Below are positions 37,108 through 47,971 of a stretch of 64,000 bases of DNA, one piece after another. Origin of the DNA: Cephalotus follicularis (lineage: Eukaryota; Streptophyta; Magnoliopsida; Oxalidales; Cephalotaceae); contig BDDD01002893.1 in NCBI GenBank assembly GCA_001972305.1, positions 62,001-126,000 on the forward strand, in the 5' to 3' direction. A model generated the notes under the pieces. That model was not told the origin of the DNA and made no database searches. It worked only from the letters and a program-made list of their open reading frames with translations. Made by a program: the position numbers and the translations under genes. Position 1 is the first letter of the stretch. Every line of letters begins with the position of its first letter.

Positions 37108-38440
37108 TCCTGGGTAAAAAATTGCTAATATAGGTCTGTTTGGATCTCAATTTTGAATGCAATTATCTTGGCCTCCATATGGATGATTAGAACAGTCAAT
37201 CCTGGCCTCATATACAATTACATTCAAAAACTAAACAATGTACGCACTCCTTGTGAGAGTTGCATATGAAAGACTATGAAATGCCATTCTTTGTGAATCC
37301 TTGCATTGCCACTGTATTGTAATGTTGTTACTGTATATGCTACCTTACATTAGTATATACTATTTTGGTGCTACTCAACACCACTGCCACTTATATTTCA
37401 ATGATTGAAACCAACTATGGGCTATGTACCAAATTATGATATCAACTATCATTTTCAAATGAAAACCATTGTTTAAAGAAACTACCGATTTTCCTCCTAT
37501 GAGAGGTACCACCTGTTTGTTGTCCAAATCGAAAACCCCTATTGTATTGATATCGTTTCCCTTCTATGAGATGTATGATAAATGAATTGTTATACGTTTC
37601 TAAAGAAACAACTTTATATTGCATATTACTGATATATGTAATATTATTATTGAAATGCTTGTATTATTTGTCTATGCTTATTGCCGTAGCTGAGTGATGG
37701 AGGATGTCACTGACTATGGAAGTGATCCTGGGTGCCAGGAGTTGTCCAGAGTATCACCCAAACGTGTCTGCATTGTAGATCTTATTTGTTCAACTACCCG
37801 CCAACGCCGGTAGTAAATGTTACCCTATCTATCATCTTCGGAGCGTAGGGTGATAGTTAGGTGGTGCGCAGTTGGTGCTAGGAGTTAGCGACATGTGACA
37901 CCTAATTGATGGATGAATTGACTGTACCCTTGTGAGGTATTCTTGCATATGTATTGTTTATGGCCACTTGGCATGATTGCTCATATATTGGCTCATTTAA
38001 ATGTTATTTTGATATAAACTGTCATACATGTTGCATTCATATATTTCTTAGCATGCATTATCTTCCTACTTAGCCAAGTGAGGACAACGGCTAACCCCTA
38101 CAATTTCAGATTGAGCGAAGACTTTGGAGTTGCTGTTGAAGCTTGGATAGCTTCTACTTTCGTTTTAAGGTTGTTACTTATGATGTTGTACTGTAATTTG
38201 TAATTGAACAGTTCATACCTCGTTATGTTGTATTTTTCCTTATGAAAGGATAATTATATTACTTGTTCCCGCACGTAGTATGGGATGTGTGCGGATGGCT
38301 TGTATTATATTTTGGCTTATTAACTGCTTCCGCAAATTACTTATGAATTATTGAATGAGATGCTGGAATATTATGTTAATACTGATATCACCACATATGC
38401 TTATCCAACATAAAACGTAATTGGAAAACGGGGTGTGACA

Positions 38441-38923
38441 GGATGAGATGTTGACGTGTAAAGTTTCTGGTTGAAAGCACTGACGCTAAGAGTTAAGCGG
38501 CGACGCTTAAGTGACTCGGTTGAACATTAACGCCTATATGGTGCATGTTGACACGAATAGAGCCCGTTGCATTATTGAGCATATGTTCACGTTGCATACA
38601 ATTGTTGATTGAGCTATCACCTGATTTCTAAAATGTTCTTCATTTTAGAAGTGTATAAATGGTTTATTAAATCATTGTTATGTGGAAATGTATGTTTTCC
38701 AAAAGGATTGTGAAAGTGGTTTTAAGGGATTGAGAAACTGTTATACGAAAATGAGTATTTTCGTGTATTCGAACATGGTTCGAATGACTGGTTTTACATT
38801 TTAAAATGTATTGGTTTCGAGTATTTTATTATACATTGGAACAACTTGAAAACGATTGTAAAAGGATTGTTATATATATTGAGCAAATATATATGTTTTT
38901 CAAGTGTTTATATTTATAAATTA
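38441..38923 (+). mobile_element. Gypsy LTR fragment, family D (first copy)
   Basis: Non-coding. It begins right after the gypsy LTR end and contains a short array of GACGCTAAG / GGCGACGCTTAAG words (about 38480-38550), again in the manner of the other LTR motif arrays but with a different core. It ends at the duplication junction. Confidence 0.6.
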
Positions 38924-41900
38924 AACGGGGTGTGACATAGGGTAAGGTTAAAGGGATGGGTCGTTTAAGATACACCGTTTTGGCCTCAAAGAGAAGTTGG
39001 CTCCAAGGTATATTGGACCTTACGAGATACTGGAGAGAGTGGGGGAGGTAGCATACCAGATTGCACTACCGCCTAGTTTGTCGGACGTGCATAACATATT
39101 TCATGTCCCTATGTTACGGAAATACGTACCCGATCCATCTCACATATTGAGCTACGACCCTGGATTCAGCAGCCCTAGATTGACTTATGAAGAGAGGCCG
39201 ACGAGGATTGTCGATCGAATGGAAAAGGTATTAAGGAACAAGACCATCCCTATGGTCAAAGTGCTCTGGCGTTTTCAAGGAGCGGAGGAAGCTACGTGGG
39301 AGCGTGAGGATGAAATGAGGGAGACATTTCCCCACTTATTCGGAAGGTAATGTAAGGGCTAAATTCGAGGACGAATTTTCTTTAAGGAGGGGGGAATGTA
39401 ATAACCACAAATTCAATTCGTGTACATTATAATTTTGATTAATAAAATGTGCACTTATTTGAATTAATGTCCAATTATTATAAAATTGTGTTTGGTAATT
39501 GCTTGGGATGAATGGAGATGCAATTTGGAGAAAATCAAACTTAAGAAACCCTAAAACAACCATTGACATTCGACTGCCATAGGGAGGAAGTCGTCTGCCT
39601 GGTTTATGAAGGGGCAGCCGACTGTCACAGGGGAGCAGTCGACTGCCTGATGCGTGTTGTGGACAGTCTACTGGCCAATGCATCTAGTCGACTGGATCGG
39701 TACAGAACAGGTGTCTGTGCATGCCTGTTAAACTGGACCAAGAGGAGATTGCATGGTGGGCAGGTGTCACACGAGACAAGAGCTGCCAGAGCATGCAAAA
39801 AGGCATGCTTGCATGTCCTCTATTCCCTCTGCAACTTGCAGACCTATAACCTGGAAGAATCAAAAGGAAGAAAGGTGAGAAAGAGGTGCATGTGAGAGAG
39901 AGGGAAATGTTAGAAAGTTGAGTAAGTGAGCCTGGCGGATTCTAAGCTCCTAAGACCTCTATATCAACTATGCATGAACTGAGAGAGAGTGTTAGAAACA
40001 CTGAATATTGAAGAGAGTTGCTAGAGGATTATTGAAAGCTTGCATTGGGGATTTGGAGTGGAACTCAAAGACTTGGAAGCTTTAGACTTCTCCTGGTAAG
40101 TTCCAATTCGAGCTTCATGCTGTTATTGTAATTTGTCTAGAATATGACCTGGAATGATAATATCTCCTGCTAATGGTTAAGATTAGCAGATTCTAGGATG
40201 GAATTAGAAATAGTATAAAAGAGAGTAAGAAATATGAAGCTTAGAGAATTTTAATGATTCTAATTCAAATTGTAATTGTTGGTTAGTTGTATTATGCCTA
40301 CTGATTTCCCTGAGCATACACGTACATCTTCTGCCAACATTAAGATCAATGAATCTGAGATTGAATAATAGTTGACATAGAGTTCAAAGGAAGTTGTTAA
40401 ATGGAAGCTAAGACTTAGGGAACTTGATGATTAAGCTACAGTTGGAATTGTAGTTGTTATAAGTAATTACTGAAACCTACTGGTACTAATGCATGTGTCC
40501 ATAAACATGCATACATAGATTGAACCTGCTGGAATTGAAAGATTGTTGTGGAAAAGACTTTGGAAACTCAAAGAGAAAGATCATTCCAATTGATCTTGGG
40601 ATAGCGATCTAAGGTAGGGGTAACGATATATTTTGGAAGATACGAGCATGCATATCATGTATGTTTATTTTTCTGCATTGTTGCATGTTTGATTGGATTT
40701 GTATTAGAGATTGAAAATTACAAACTGCTACTGCCTGCATTTTCTGGGCAGACCCAGTCGACTGCTCTTCATGGCAGTCGACTGCTCAACCCTATCCAGT
40801 CGACTGCTAAGGCAAAGCAGTCGACTACTCAACCAAAGCAGCCGACTGTCCTGGGTAAAAAATTGCTAATATAGGTCTGTTTGGATCTCAATTTTGAATG
40901 CAATTATCTTGGCCTCCATATGGATGATTAGAACAGTCAATCCTGGCCTCATATACAATTACATTCAAAAACTAAACAATGTACGCACTCCTTGTGAGAG
41001 TTGCATATGAAAGACTATGAAATGCCATTCTTTGTGAATCCTTGCATTGCCACTGTATTGTAATGTTGTTACTGTATATGCTACCTTACATTAGTATATA
41101 CTATTTTGGTGCTACTCAACACCACTGCCACTTATATTTCAATGATTGAAACCAACTATGGGCTATGTACCAAATTATGATATCAACTATCATTTTCAAA
41201 TGAAAACCATTGTTTAAAGAAACTACCGATTTTCCTCCTATGAGAGGTACCACCTGTTTGTTGTCCAAATCGAAAACCCCTATTGTATTGATATCGTTTC
41301 CCTTCTATGAGATGTATGATAAATGAATTGTTATACGTTTCTAAAGAAACAACTTTATATTGCATATTACTGATATATGTAATATTATTATTGAAATGCT
41401 TGTATTATTTGTCTATGCTTATTGCCGTAGCTGAGTGATGGAGGATGTCACTGACTATGGAAGTGATCCTGGGTGCCAGGAGTTGTCCAGAGTATCACCC
41501 AAACGTGTCTGCATTGTAGATCTTATTTGTTCAACTACCCGCCAACGCCGGTAGTAAATGTTACCCTATCTATCATCTTCGGAGCGTAGGGTGATAGTTA
41601 GGTGGTGCGCAGTTGGTGCTAGGAGTTAGCGACATGTGACACCTAATTGATGGATGAATTGACTGTACCCTTGTGAGGTATTCTTGCATATGTATTGTTT
41701 ATGGCCACTTGGCATGATTGCTCATATATTGGCTCATTTAAATGTTATTTTGATATAAACTGTCATACATGTTGCATTCATATATTTCTTAGCATGCATT
41801 ATCTTCCTACTTAGCCAAGTGAGGACAACGGCTAACCCCTACAATTTCAGATTGAGCGAAGACTTTGGAGTTGCTGTTGAAGCTTGGATAGCTTCTACTT

Positions 41901-42664
41901 TCGTTTTAAGGTTGTTACTTATGATGTTGTACTGTAATTTGTAATTGAACAGTTCATACCTCGTTATGTTGTATTTTTCCTTATGAAAGGATAATTATAT
42001 TACTTGTTCCCGCACGTAGTATGGGATGTGTGCGGATGGCTTGTATTATATTTTGGCTTATTAACTGCTTCCGCAAATTACTTATGAATTATTGAATGAG
42101 ATGCTGGAATATTATGTTAATACTGATATCACCACATATGCTTATCCAACATAAAACGTAATTGGAAAACGGGGTGTGACAGGATGAGATGTTGACGTGT
42201 AAAGTTTCTGGTTGAAAGCACTGACGCTAAGAGTTAAGCGGCGACGCTTAAGTGACTCGGTTGAACATTAACGCCTATATGGTGCATGTTGACACGAATA
42301 GAGCCCGTTGCATTATTGAGCATATGTTCACGTTGCATACAATTGTTGATTGAGCTATCACCTGATTTCTAAAATGTTCTTCATTTTAGAAGTGTATAAA
42401 TGGTTTATTAAATCATTGTTATGTGGAAATGTATGTTTTCCAAAAGGATTGTGAAAGTGGTTTTAAGGGATTGAGAAACTGTTATACGAAAATGAGTATT
42501 TTCGTGTATTCGAACATGGTTCGAATGACTGGTTTTACATTTTAAAATGTATTGGTTTCGAGTATTTTATTATACATTGGAACTACTTGAAAACGATTGT
42601 AAAAGGATTGTTATATATATTGAGCAAATATATATGTTTTTCAAGTGTTTATATTTATAAATTA
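38924..42664. repeat. Tandem duplication, second copy (3741 bp)
   Basis: Near-identical to 35183-38923. It contains the chromodomain coding fragment (38997-39350), polypurine tract (39384-39396) and LTR (39397-42181) with arrays at 39569-39695 and 40755-40848, then the family D LTR start from 42182. Unlike the first copy it continues into the remainder of LTR D. Confidence 0.93.
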
Positions 42665-44053
42665 CTTGAAATGGATTGAGAAACTTGTGATGACTACTAA
42701 GCCCTGTTAGGTAAGTAGCCAAGACTGTGAAATGTTTTAAAAGGACCGATGTACATTTGGAAATGTATTGTTTACAAGTATTATATTTGTTATTAATCAC
42801 TTGTAATGGATTGATTGATTGTGGTTGGCTGCTAAGCTCTGTTGAGTAAGTAGTCAAGAATTCCCCTACTGAGCTCTGTTGAGTAAGTAGCTAGGGTTTC
42901 CCATACAATGGTTGCTAAGCTCTGTTGAGTAAGTAGCCAGGGACTCCCTTTTGGATTACTAAGCTCTGTTGAATAAGTAGTCAGGAACTCCACTACTAAG
43001 CTCTGTTGAGTAAGTAGCAGGAGATTCCATATACGGAAGCTACTAAGCTCTGTTGAGTAAGTAGCTAGAGTTTCCCATACAAGGGTTACTAAGCTCTGTT
43101 GAGTAAGTAGCCAGGGACTGCCACCTTCGGTAGTTACTAAATGCAGAGCTGACGGTAGTTACTAAACGCAGAGCTGAAGTAATTGGGTTACTAAACACAG
43201 AGTGGAAGTAACTGGGTGCTAAACACAGAGTGGAAGCATCTCTGGAGTGACTGATTGATTGTTGTGGCGGTTACTAAACGCAGAGCGGAAGTAACCGGGT
43301 TGCTAAACACAGAATGGAAGTGACCGGGTGCTAAACACAGAGTGGAAGCATCCTCGCATAGAGTGTTGTCCGTGGTGACATGATTGATTGACCGTATTGG
43401 TTTGTTTGTCCGTTGTGACATGTTTTACTGGATTGTTGGCCCGTTGAGGCATAACTGATGGTTTGTTCAGTCCTTTGAGGACATGATTGTGACTGGTCCG
43501 CTGAGGACATAACCGTGATTGTGTTGGTGTAGCCCTAACGGGTTGCACCTGTACTGTGAATATGCATATATAGATACATATATATGTATATACTGTTATA
43601 TATACTGTACTGCATCATTGTACATTCATACATGACATGCATTATCATTGGAACCAAACTGTATTTATACTTAGCCGAGTGAGGACAAAGGCTAACCCCC
43701 CTACAAATTCAGATTGATTTCAGGTTGATGCAGCGGATTGTTATCGTTGAGCTCCGTGGAGCGAATGGAGTTTTATGCTGTTTTTACTTTTGAGAAACGT
43801 TAATGGATCATTGTAATAAATGAATCGATGTATATTGTTCACGCTCCGTTTGTGGGCAGTTAACTTTGATGATGTTTATTGTTGTAGCATGTAGTATGGG
43901 ATGCATGTTACGTTTTAATTCGGCTTATATTTAAATGCTTCCGCAAGTTGTTAATGGCTATGAAAATTTTTAAATTCATGGTAAATTGCATAAGTCGGAT
44001 TTATATGTTGATTGCCGCCACTTTTATTGTTGTTATGGGAACGGGGTGTGACA
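42182..44053 (+). mobile_element. Gypsy LTR fragment, family D, with complete 3' end
   Basis: Non-coding. It ends GGGAACGGGGTGTGACA at 44053, with the GAGGACAAAGGCTAACCCC, GTAGTATGGGATGC and GCTTCCGC blocks seen at the 3' ends of other gypsy LTRs here. It contains head-to-head repeat arrays (42680-43350) and a degenerate repeat of GTCCGTTGTGACATG-like words (about 43366-43510). It abuts copia E LTR sequence on the right, so it was inserted into copia E. Confidence 0.75.
42680..43350. repeat. Head-to-head tandem arrays in LTR D
   Basis: The left half has about eight units of CTAAGCTCTGTTGAGTAAG followed by TAGCCAGGGA-like text (near 42693, 42831, 42868, 42912, 42957, 42994, 43042, 43087). The right half has about seven units of TTACTAAACGCAGAGCTGAA or CTAAACACAGAGTGGAAG (near 43134, 43160, 43187, 43217, 43270, 43302, 43331). 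TTACTAAACACAGAG is close to the reverse complement of CTCTGTTGAGTAA, so the halves are in opposite orientation and could pair in a transcript. Confidence 0.85.
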
Positions 44054-44075
44054 GGACCCCTCCCGGTTTCCAACA

Positions 44076-44090
44076 AGTGGTATCAGAGGG
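44076..44090 (+). other. Primer binding site of copia E
   Basis: AGTGGTATCAGAGGG follows the LTR end CCAACA. It is an initiator-tRNA-Met-type site with one change near its end. Confidence 0.8.
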
Positions 44091-45214
44091 ATCCGTTTTA
44101 ATATCAATTGGACTTTAATTTCAGTTTTTGGTGACTAATTTGGAATGCTTAAAGTATCTGAGATTCTAATTTAATTCCATTCCCATTGTTGTTTTATAAA
44201 ATTAAGTTTTTCTTAAACCGAGGGATGCTAGATTTTAAATAATTTAGTGGGAGTTTTATTGGAATATCAGCAATCTTAGGATTATTTCGATTGGTCATTG
44301 AAAATTGAAGTTTCTTGTGTTTATTTATTTCTATTGTGGATACAGATTTAAATGTCTTATGCATGATGGTAGGCAATGGGATTGAACCTACCTTTTGGTT
44401 TCTTTTGTGGATGGTTTAAATTGCTTTATTTTTGTGTACTTTATTTGGTCCGTAATATGGTTGCCTGCGAGCACCATTTTTCCTTTTTTGTGTTATTCTC
44501 TCTCTCCCTCCATTTGTATTCTATTATTTATTTTTAAATGTATTTTGTAAATTTCATTTTTGTAAATAAAAGAAGAGAAGAATTGCAAATGAGCTTGAAG
44601 AGCAGATCAAGGAAATTGCAAGACCAAGTGAAGACCATGTATGCATGGTGCATTTTGTAATAAAGTAGTTTTGAATAGTTCACCTAGGAGACCGAGGGAT
44701 CACATACGCTCGTGTGATCTCTCATAGTTTTAATCCCTAGCTAGGCCATTTTTATTTCTATGTGGATCATAGGATGCATGAGATGGATGTTTACTTTTTG
44801 CAAACAATCCAAACACGTCAAGCATAATAAGCCGTTCCAAATGGATTGGAAGATTAAAATTGATTTAATAAACGGCTTTGGTAATTTAAAATTTGATGAG
44901 ACCACAAATTCCTCCAATTGTGAAATAATAAGTCTATAAGCAGTGGGACACTAGTGTGTCCTGTCATTGGTCTTCGACGCCTTCGTTTACTAGTATGGAC
45001 ATATTGGGGATAGCGCTGCCACAACAGAGGTCCTCCGTATGACCATTTCTACTAAATATCAGTACTGGGGTAGTACTGGAAGGAAGTAGCCATGTTTCGG
45101 TACCGATGGTACGCACACGGGCGGGTATCAAAACGGTTCTATTTCTTTGAGGGTAGTGGGTCTGACTTATACCGAGTTCATACTATTGGCAGCGCCACAG
45201 CGTTGGATTGTATG

Positions 45215-47966
45215 TGTAATACCCTGCTTACCTGTACGTATTTTCTAACGGGTTTTAATTGTTTCATTTATGTATTTGTCCGTTTTATGTTGGGTTTACG
45301 TTTTTGGGCTGACTGATACCAGCCTAAATTTTTGGGTTTGTTAGTGTGGGCTTTTGGGCTTTGGTAAATTAGATATATTAGTATTATTATTAATTCCATA
45401 AATCAATTTTAAAAGCTTTTTTTTAAAATACCACATTTTAATTTAATCTTTCCTTTTCTTTATCTTTTTTTCCTTTTTCTTATTTTCCTTTTCTATTTTA
45501 TTTCCTTCTCTCTCAAATTCTCTCTCCCTCTCACGACATTTCTCCCTCTCTCAACACTCTCTCCCGAATCCTCTTCATCTTCATAATTGTTACACGGAAA
45601 TAATCTTCTTATTCCATATTAACATGATTTGGTCTCATGGTTTCCTTATTCTTTTCCCCATAATTTCCTCTTCTTTTCCGATTGGGTTTATGTTGCTATA
45701 TATGGGTGTCAAGACTTCATCTCTGTCATATCTCCTTGCTGCCGAATCTGTCATTGGAAGGGTCACTGTCTTCTTAGTGTTCTTGCTCCATTAAAAAGGT
45801 TAGTTTCATCAAAGGATTAATGCAGAATTTATTTCATGGTTTATAGCATAGCATTGTCAAAGTTTTGAATGTGTATTCTTCTTTCTTTTGATTCTGTCGA
45901 ACAGCCTGTTTTTCCTTCAATCTGTGTCGTCATTTCAGGTTAGTTGTTACTCCTTTGATTACGGTTATATGTTGATATGATCCATGGATTGTTTTTCCAT
46001 GTTTGAATTATTTTGAAGGAGTAGTTTTGGTTTTCACTCTTCTTTGGTTTCTGTCAAATGGACATGTGTTTAGAGCCTACTGTAGACGTCTAGGATGTGT
46101 AAATAATCTGTTGTTGATGCATATGATCATTATAATTGGACAAAATTGGATTGTGAATTGGCAACCCATGGTTTAAAGTCTCTAACACCTGGGAATAATT
46201 TTCTGTCAATAGAATTCTGTCAAATTCAGTGATGTAATGTGATTTTACATGTGATATAAAGTTGTTCTTAATGTTGGTAAACGTCTGGTATTGAAGGAGT
46301 TGAGTTTGGGTAGCAAGATTGCATCAAATCTGCAATATTTCTGGTTTCTATCGAGCAAGGCAGTCGGCTGCCCTGTGAATGCAGTCGTTTGGTTGTCCTA
46401 TTCAGTCGACTGGATGCCCTGTTCCAGTCGACTGTATGCAAATCCAGGTTGTGTAGTCGACTGGTTCTGTATTTCAGTCGACTGTCTGCAAGTCCAGGTT
46501 GGGTAGTCGACTGATCCTGTTATGCAGTCGACTGCCACCCATTGTTAGTCGACTGGATCCTTCAAACAGTCGACTGGTTTGTCCTGTAAACTTCTGTTTT
46601 CGTCCGTTTATTCTTCTGATGATCCGGATTTAATTGTAAACATCTTTATGATTCTGTTTTGTGTTCAAAATGGATTTTAGACCCTTATATGAATGTTTTC
46701 GTATTGTATAGATTTGGGTACTACGTGGGACCTTTAAGTTATTCGTAAGCTTATTTGTGATCGCACAAGGTATGGATTCTTCGTTCCTTGACATATTCTT
46801 ATCGTTTCAGTACCGTTTGAGATTTAAATACAGATTCTGATTTTGATATTACTAGGTTTATGAATATGCTTACTTTGGTTTATGAATTCCGTATGTTTGG
46901 GTTTTTGAAAATAAAGTCCTTTGATATTTTGTGAAGTAAATATCCTGACTTTCCGAAATCAGTTATAATGTATTTACGAATGATATGTGATCATCCAATC
47001 GTTATGAAATTAGATGAGTTGATTTTACTAAATATGAAAGTATGTGAAACTTTGTCGTTTGAATACGAATTTTAGTAATGGTTTGCGAAACGTCTTATTT
47101 GAAAATGATTTGATGAAATCATATTTTGAAAATGGTGAAATACTGAGCTATTATATCCACCTATGGGGGTACCATAGGCATGTTGTGGGCCTGGCACGGG
47201 GGCATGACACTTTCCATAACGGTGTGATTCGTTTACGGCGTCTCTCAGGGATATCCGTAGATCAGATTTGGGATAGAGGCGTATAGATCGATCTTAGTTA
47301 TATGTTATTGGGATATGTTTGGGATATGGGGATTGTATGTGTAGTGCCGTATACTGCAACTCCATTGGCAATGTGGGTGTCGCGAAACTCCTTACTACTA
47401 TATGATATGTTTTGGGTTTTGGTGCTCAGGTTATTGATCCTATGTTTTGGAAAAAGGTACACTTTATGGTTTTCGAAGTTATGAACTTTGTTTATCCGTT
47501 TTGCCGTGGGCATTTATAAATCATGTTGAAATTATATTATTGCTTAAGATTTCAATTTTTATACGCTTTTAGAAATCTTCCTGCTTTAAAAATATTGTTA
47601 CTGTTTTATATTCTATATCCGTACTGAGGTTTGCTCAGCCGTGTTTTTGTTTCCATGTGGCAGGTTATCAGGAGCAAAGGGGCAATGTGTGATGAGAGTG
47701 ACTCCCATCCTTATCTGAGGGTTTTCTTGTAGCTGATCCTTTATGTTATATGGTCGTAGTGGAACCAGTTAAATTGAACAACATGTTAATTTCATATTAT
47801 AACATTTGGTTTATGTTTAAGATTTTGATATGATCAGTTTTTATGTATTTTGGTTATGCTTTAAATCGTCACGTTTTTAATAAAGATGAACCTTTTTAAC
47901 ATGATGTGATCCGTTTAGTTTTGGTATTATGCACTGTGGCGACTCCTGCGTCTCGGGGGTGTTACA
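45215..47966 (+). mobile_element. Solo gypsy LTR, family G (2752 bp), nested in copia E
   Basis: Starts TGTAATACCC and ends GGGTGTTACA, short inverted ends. The target duplication GTATG is at 45210-45214 and 47967-47971. It differs in sequence from the Tekay-type LTRs. A pyrimidine-rich stretch lies near 45430-45560. It contains a ten-unit CAGTCGACTG array (46361-46576). No coding sequence is supported. Confidence 0.92.
46361..46576. repeat. CAGTCGACTG motif array in LTR G
   Basis: About ten units, five exact. Spacers include GGATGCCCTGTTC before an exact copy and GTATGCAAATCCAGGTTG. The GATGCCCTG spacer also occurs in the copia C1 array. Confidence 0.92.
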
Positions 47967-47971
47967 GTATG

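Larger units (their letters stand above)
35229..38440 (+). mobile_element. Gypsy 3' fragment: integrase end, chromodomain, 3' LTR
   Basis: Coding sequence from 35229 (HRFGLKE-like) runs through YIGPYEILERVGEVAYQIAL to the chromodomain with VLWRFQGAEEATWE, ending at 35609. It is followed by the polypurine tract AAGGAGGGGGGAA (35643-35655) and a full LTR at 35656-38440 (TGTAATAACC to GGGTGTGACA, 2785 bp). It is the 3' end of a Tekay-type element; the upstream part is absent. The left junction is directly against the end of LTR B, which is not a normal insertion boundary. It carries arrays at 35828-35954 and 37014-37107. Fossil fragment. Confidence 0.88.
35183..38923. repeat. Tandem duplication, first copy (3741 bp)
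   Basis: The unit begins AACGGGGTGTGACATAGGG and ends TATTTATAAATTA. It is followed immediately by the second copy. The left flank of the first copy (GGCACCGAAA) and the right flank of the second (CTTGAAATGG) differ, as expected for a simple tandem duplication. I found one base difference between copies (near 38833 versus 42574). The unit spans the end of a solo LTR, the tip of LTR B, a gypsy chromodomain fragment with its LTR, and the start of LTR D. Confidence 0.93.

Noticed and set aside
35256-39350. Two independent chromodomain gene copies
   Set aside because: The two frames are the same fragment repeated by the 3741-bp tandem duplication.
45629-45820. Short plus-strand frame rich in Phe and Ser in solo LTR G
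   Set aside because: No similarity recognised, and it lies inside a solo LTR defined by target duplications on both sides.
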